Positions 58,700 through 64,000 of a stretch of DNA of 64,000 nucleotides are shown piece after piece (the first letter of the stretch is position 1; every line of letters begins with the position of its first letter). The stretch comes from Roseococcus sp. SDR. Its GTDB lineage: Bacteria > Pseudomonadota > Alphaproteobacteria > Acetobacterales > Acetobacteraceae. Under the pieces are notes generated by a model, which worked only from the letters and a program-made list of their open reading frames with translations, did no database searches and was not told the DNA's origin. The DNA is taken from contig NZ_JAHRCU010000019.1 in NCBI RefSeq assembly GCF_019083995.1, positions 29,638 through 93,637 on the forward strand, given 5' to 3'. Position numbers and translations under genes: made by a program.

Positions 58700-59165
58700 A
58701 ATATTTTTTTCCGGAGCATGTCAGATTCTGCGCGGCACCCGCTCCGCGCGGCACGCCTCCGCATCGCCGGGCCGGTTTCCGCATTCCAGGCTACGCCTGC
58801 CAAAGCGCGGATTCGTTGCGATTTCGGCGACATCAACTGTCAGATAAAAATGACATTCAGAGTGTCCACGTTTCCGAGTTCTCAACTCGCAATTGCGTGG
58901 AGTTCATCATCCTACCACCTCTCGGCAGGAAAATCGGGCGCACTCTCCCCTTGCCGCCATGCGACCCGCGAGGGCCTTCGCTAGCGGCATCAGGTGGAGG
59001 CTATTTCCCGGCAAGCCGAAGCCAGACTGGTCCCTCGCGGGCCACGGGCCGGTTGGACAACCAACCGGCCCGTTTCTTTTGCCCGGTTTCCTTTTCGGCA
59101 GGCTGAGCCCATGCTCCCGGCAACGGGCGAGGGAGGTTCGGCATGCATCGCGATCGGTCGGCGCC
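58700..59165. other. 466-base intergenic segment with non-coding transcript candidate
   Basis: No protein gene is supported. At 58838-58855, TGTCA-N8-TGACA forms an AT-rich palindrome (TGTCAGATAAAAATGACA), followed at 58852 by a TGACA-TGTCC near-repeat. At about 58965-59042 CCCGCGAGGG pairs with CCCTCGCGGG, closing a 79-base structured stretch, which is followed at once by the terminator at 59046. The layout (AT-rich operator-like region, structured RNA, terminator) suggests a small RNA or an attenuated leader of the GAF gene. Confidence 0.5.
59046..59080 (+). terminator. Strong rho-independent terminator
   Basis: GGGCCGGTTGG (59046-59056) and CCAACCGGCCC (59061-59071), loop ACAA, then GTTTCTTTT. 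It lies 346 bases past the nearest upstream stop and 86 bases before the GAF gene, so either it ends a non-coding transcript or it attenuates the gene ahead. Confidence 0.93.
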
Positions 59166-59654
59166 ATGACGCTGGAGGATCTTGCCCAGGCCCTCGCGGC
59201 CCCCGGCCAGCCCGGCGTCGGCCTCGCCGCCATGGAGGCGGCGCTGGCGAGCCTGGTGGGCCACCGCCTCTTCACCGTGCTGGTGCTGGACGAATCGCGC
59301 ACCCAGAACCGGCGCTATCATTCCAGCCGGCCGGTGGAATACCCGGTGGGCGGCTACAAGCCGGTGCAGCGCGGCAGCGATTATTACCGCCGCGTGGTGG
59401 AGGCGGGCGAGGTGCGGTTCTGTCACGACAGGGAGGACATCATTCGCGCCTTCGCCGACCATGAGCTGATCCTCTCGCTCGGCTGCGAATCCTGCGTGAA
59501 CGTGCCCATCCGGTGGAACGGGCACACGCTGGGCGCGCTCAACCTGCTGCATGGCGCGGGCCATTATTCGGCGGCGCAACTGCCCACGCTGCGCCTGGTC
59601 GCGGCACTCGCCGTGGCGCCCCTGCAATGGATCCTGGACGGGCCGGAGAGCTGA
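59166..59654 (+). CDS. GAF domain protein
   Basis: A 162-residue small soluble protein with one GAF-like fold: LFTVLVLDESRTQNRRYHSS in the first half and GCESCVNVPIRWNGHTLGALNLLHGAGHY in the second, the strand-turn-strand of the GAF core. GAF domains bind small ligands, but no output domain is attached. Two nearby cysteines (CESC) could form a redox or metal site. Start ATG 59166 is downstream of the strong terminator; its ribosome site is weak. Confidence 0.82.
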   Translation: MTLEDLAQALAAPGQPGVGLAAMEAALASLVGHRLFTVLVLDESRTQNRRYHSSRPVEYPVGGYKPVQRGSDYYRRVVEAGEVRFCHDREDIIRAFADHELILSLGCESCVNVPIRWNGHTLGALNLLHGAGHYSAAQLPTLRLVAALAVAPLQWILDGPES

Positions 59655-59731
59655 GGCGCCCCGGCCCGGCCGGCTTGTTCCGCGCCTGATGCCCGTCCCG
59701 GGCGATGCCGCCCAGGACGATCAGGCCCGGC

Positions 59732-60139
59732 TCAGTAGCAGCCCGGCGCGGCACCCATGCGCGAGGGGCCCTGCGGCAGCAGGCAGGTGCCGATGCCCGC
59801 GATCTGCACACGACCGCGCAGGCCGAGATCCTCGGCGCTCGCCGCCGTCGCCTGCCAGAAGGTGGAGGGGCACTGGCCCCCCATCGCCACCAGCGCGCCA
59901 GGCGTCTGCAGCGAGAAGGGGAAATCCGCGCCCGTGTGATAGACGACGAGGCAGCTCGTGATGGAGACATCCGGCCGGACCTCGAAGGCGGGGCCGCGGA
60001 AGGGCCCCATGGCGCGGCCCGCCGCATCGAGCGGTGAACCAGGCGAGCCGGCGGGCAGGCTGGCGCCCGGCGGCTCGGCCGCGCAGCCGGCCAGCAGGGC
60101 AAGGGACAGGCCGATCACGGCCAGGGATGAGGTTCTCAT
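59732..60139 (-). CDS. Lipoprotein, unknown function
   Basis: A 135-residue protein with signal and lipobox (AVIGLSLALLAGCAAEP). The mature part is small and beta-like with three cysteines (SITSCLVVYH, GGQCPSTFW, GTCLLPQG) and a C-terminal Cys-Tyr. I recognise no family. AAGGAG is about 8 bases before ATG 60139. It follows the MOSC gene by 23 bases on the same strand. Confidence 0.78.
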   Translation of the reverse strand: MRTSSLAVIGLSLALLAGCAAEPPGASLPAGSPGSPLDAAGRAMGPFRGPAFEVRPDVSITSCLVVYHTGADFPFSLQTPGALVAMGGQCPSTFWQATAASAEDLGLRGRVQIAGIGTCLLPQGPSRMGAAPGCY

Positions 60140-60162
60140 TCTTCGTTCTCCTTCCTCAAGAT

Positions 60163-60924
60163 TCAGGTGGGCGCGAACGCCTCCAGCGAGTCTCCCACGG
60201 CGACGCGCCCGCCCTCCAGCACTTCCGCCTGCACGCCCAGATCGGCATGGCCGAAATTCTCGCGCAGCACGCGCGGTGGCTTCGCGTCCCGCTCGGCCGT
60301 GTCGGGGTTCACCTCCGTCGCCGGGCAGCGGACGATGCGCTTCCAGACGCGCAGCTTCGCCTGGCCGAGCTGGATCTCCTGGCCCATCAGGTCGAAATCG
60401 CCCCATTCCTTCCCGCCCGAGACATAGATGTTCGCCCGGAAGCGGATCGGGTCGAGCCGCATGCCCGCCGCGCGTTCCAGCGCATGCAGGCTGGCCAGCG
60501 AGATGATGGAGACCGATTTCTGCGGAATGTCGGTGAAGTTGTAGCCCGGCGCCTCGACGAAGCGCAGCGGCCCGCGCGCCTCCTCGGCCATGAAGCGCGT
60601 CATCCACGCCTCGGCGGCGGCGCGGCCGGCCTCGGTGTGGATATTGGCGATGAAGGGCTCGCCCCCAGTGGGGCGGATCACCCACTCGCCGGTATGCGGG
60701 TCATAGGCCGTGTGGAGTTTTGCCAAGCGCGCATTGGCCATGAGGCAGGCGAAATTGGTCTTGCGCATCCAGACGGGGGCGGCCGTGTCGAAGCCGGAAT
60801 CGGCTTGGGCCAAGGCGAAGCGCCGATCATGCGGCAGGCATTCGCCGGGGGTGAGGGTCACCTCCTCCAGCGCCTCGGCGGAGAAGCCCTTCACCGGGTA
60901 GCGGTAGATGTGTTCGACGCGCAT
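60163..60924 (-). CDS. MOSC domain-containing protein
   Basis: A 253-residue protein of the MOSC family with an N-terminal beta-barrel (RVEHIYRYPVKGFSAEAL) and C-terminal MOSC domain. The conserved motif includes RFRANIYVSG, VWKRIVRCPATEVNPDTAERD with the key Cys, and FGHADLGVQAEVLEGGRVAVGD. Members bind molybdenum cofactor or carry reductive activity (like mARC), but the companion reductase is not near. ATG 60924, divergent from clpB. Confidence 0.9.
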   Translation of the reverse strand: MRVEHIYRYPVKGFSAEALEEVTLTPGECLPHDRRFALAQADSGFDTAAPVWMRKTNFACLMANARLAKLHTAYDPHTGEWVIRPTGGEPFIANIHTEAGRAAAEAWMTRFMAEEARGPLRFVEAPGYNFTDIPQKSVSIISLASLHALERAAGMRLDPIRFRANIYVSGGKEWGDFDLMGQEIQLGQAKLRVWKRIVRCPATEVNPDTAERDAKPPRVLRENFGHADLGVQAEVLEGGRVAVGDSLEAFAPT

Positions 60925-60943
60925 GGCTCAGCTCCCGATTGGC

Positions 60944-60974
60944 CTTGAATCCCAGGCTCGCGCGTTCCCACAAT
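60944..60974 (+). promoter_or_regulatory. Sigma32 (RpoH)-type heat-shock promoter of clpB
   Basis: CTTGAAT (60944-60950) and CCCACAAT (60967-60974) are separated by 16 bases, close to the consensus CTTGAA and CCCCATNT. Initiation would fall near 60982, about 57 bases before the clpB start. Confidence 0.65.
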
Positions 60975-61038
60975 ATGGGCAAGGCGGTGCTGCCCGATCG
61001 GGGGCGCCGCTGCATCTGTCGCCTCAAGGAGGGACCAT

Positions 61039-63627
<2,589 letters not shown>

Positions 63628-64000
63628 AACGGCGGAAAACCGGGCCCGTTTCGCGATGGGTCCGGCCTTTCATGGCTGCCATGTCTCTGTCACATGCGGT
63701 GGGGGTTTACAGGTCCGGCCGGTCCCCATAGAACCCGCCCCACGACGAACGGGGGCGACCCCGGCGGCGGGCTGAGAAAGAAGCCGCTTGACGGCTCCGG
63801 GGTGACCCGGTAGGAAGCCCGCCCACCACACAGGGAAACCTAAGTGGTTCGGTTGGCCGGGCGCAAGTCCGGCCAAGTTGTTTCACAATTAAATCTGTTG
63901 TGCAGATGGTTATGATTGCTATCTGGGCGGGGATGCGTGGTTGGCGCTGCGTGTGGTGACATGCGTTGGTGTTGGCTGATGTATCTGGCGTCTTGGTGGT
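63628..64000. other. Non-coding segment, likely structured RNA (63698-63880)
   Basis: No open frame here is supported. From 63698 to 63880 hairpins with GNRA or near-GNRA loops follow in series: GGGG-GCGA-CCCC (63751), a junction closed by GGCGGGC/GCCCGCC (63766/63817) holding AGCCG-CTTGA-CGGCT and CCGGG-GTGA-CCCGG, then CCAC..AGG-GAAA-CCT..GTGG, then a 10-bp stem with loop GCAA (63853-63876). An A/T-richer tail runs to the edge. See findings. Confidence 0.6.

Noticed and set aside
58718..58984. A short plus-strand frame (about 88 codons) in the gap before the GAF gene.
   Set aside because: No ribosome site, no recognisable motif, and composition unlike the neighbouring genes; the terminator layout fits RNA better.
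63698..63880. RNase P RNA or tmRNA.
   Set aside because: The RNase P signature (GAGGAAAGUCC-like) and a tmRNA tag frame or tRNA-like ends are missing, although the stretch is clearly foldable.
63901..64000. A short open frame near the right edge.
   Set aside because: The readable frames from ATG hit a stop within about 20 codons; no ribosome site or motif was seen.

Overview
The window is one contiguous piece of a very GC-rich alphaproteobacterial chromosome. Several features point to Acetobacteraceae (Roseomonas and relatives): a DUF3576 lipoprotein, a TimA-like adaptor, a TVP38 protein, large NAD-dependent glutamate dehydrogenase, and several orphan Bug/TctC solute receptors. The genus is an inference from gene content. 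I see no insertion sequence, integrase, prophage or CRISPR array. About 60 protein genes, one tRNA, several hairpin terminators and two unexplained structured non-coding segments are supported. The first gene (a porin) is cut by the left edge; the right edge lies in non-coding, structured DNA.

Layout. 1-7.9 kb: porin, DUF3576 lipoprotein, DUF1003 membrane protein, peroxiredoxin, YqgE/AlgH protein, glycosyltransferase, radical SAM protein, SirB1-type protein, then a TVP38 protein and a polyprenyl-phosphate-type glycosyltransferase that overlap. 8-16 kb: heme A synthase, a 1755-residue soluble histidine kinase with twelve tandem PAS units, and TldD. 16-18.2 kb: a Bug receptor and a class V aminotransferase. 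18.3-23.2 kb: a compact sulfur locus (soxZ, soxY, FCSD flavoprotein, cytochrome c, YeeE/YedE transporter) joined to a cytochrome P450 by a stop/start overlap. 23-30 kb: lipoprotein, MFS protein, thiL, aat, a CodA-like amidohydrolase, DUF4169 protein, dienelactone hydrolase, UMF1-type MFS protein. 30-38.2 kb: giant glutamate dehydrogenase, then a divergent, stop/start-overlapping run of JmjC oxygenase, OmpA-like protein and two secreted proteins built from a repeat I do not recognise. 38.2-43 kb: tRNA-Leu and a phosphonate-type ABC operon with two tandem substrate-binding paralogues. 43-59.7 kb: metabolic genes (Bug receptors, acyl-CoA ligase, PhyH oxygenase, orphan ABC receptors, NIPSNAP, secreted superoxide dismutase, HIBYL-CoA hydrolase-like protein, DMT transporter, amidohydrolase, histidine phosphatase, TimA, LutA-like protein, 2OG oxygenase, GAF protein). 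59.7-63.6 kb: lipoprotein, MOSC protein, clpB with a heat-shock-type promoter.

How genes work together. Stop/start overlaps of 1-4 bases (TGATG, ATGA, GTGA) occur throughout and mark translationally coupled units. The clearest are soxF-soxY-soxZ, P450-YeeE, JmjC-OmpA-repeat proteins, phnD-phnE-phnE, PhyH-NMT1 receptor and LutA-2OG oxygenase. The sulfur locus has a good sigma70-like promoter.

Most interesting signals. They are the twelve-PAS kinase; a run of GNRA-capped hairpins at 63.70-63.88 kb that looks like a large structured RNA; a terminator-ended non-coding segment at 58.7-59.1 kb; a dispersed palindromic element whose two copies show compensatory base-pair changes; a 26-bp tandem repeat that multiplies the 3' end of a membrane-protein gene; the five-copy secreted repeat family; and a secreted superoxide dismutase lacking the usual gateway tyrosine.
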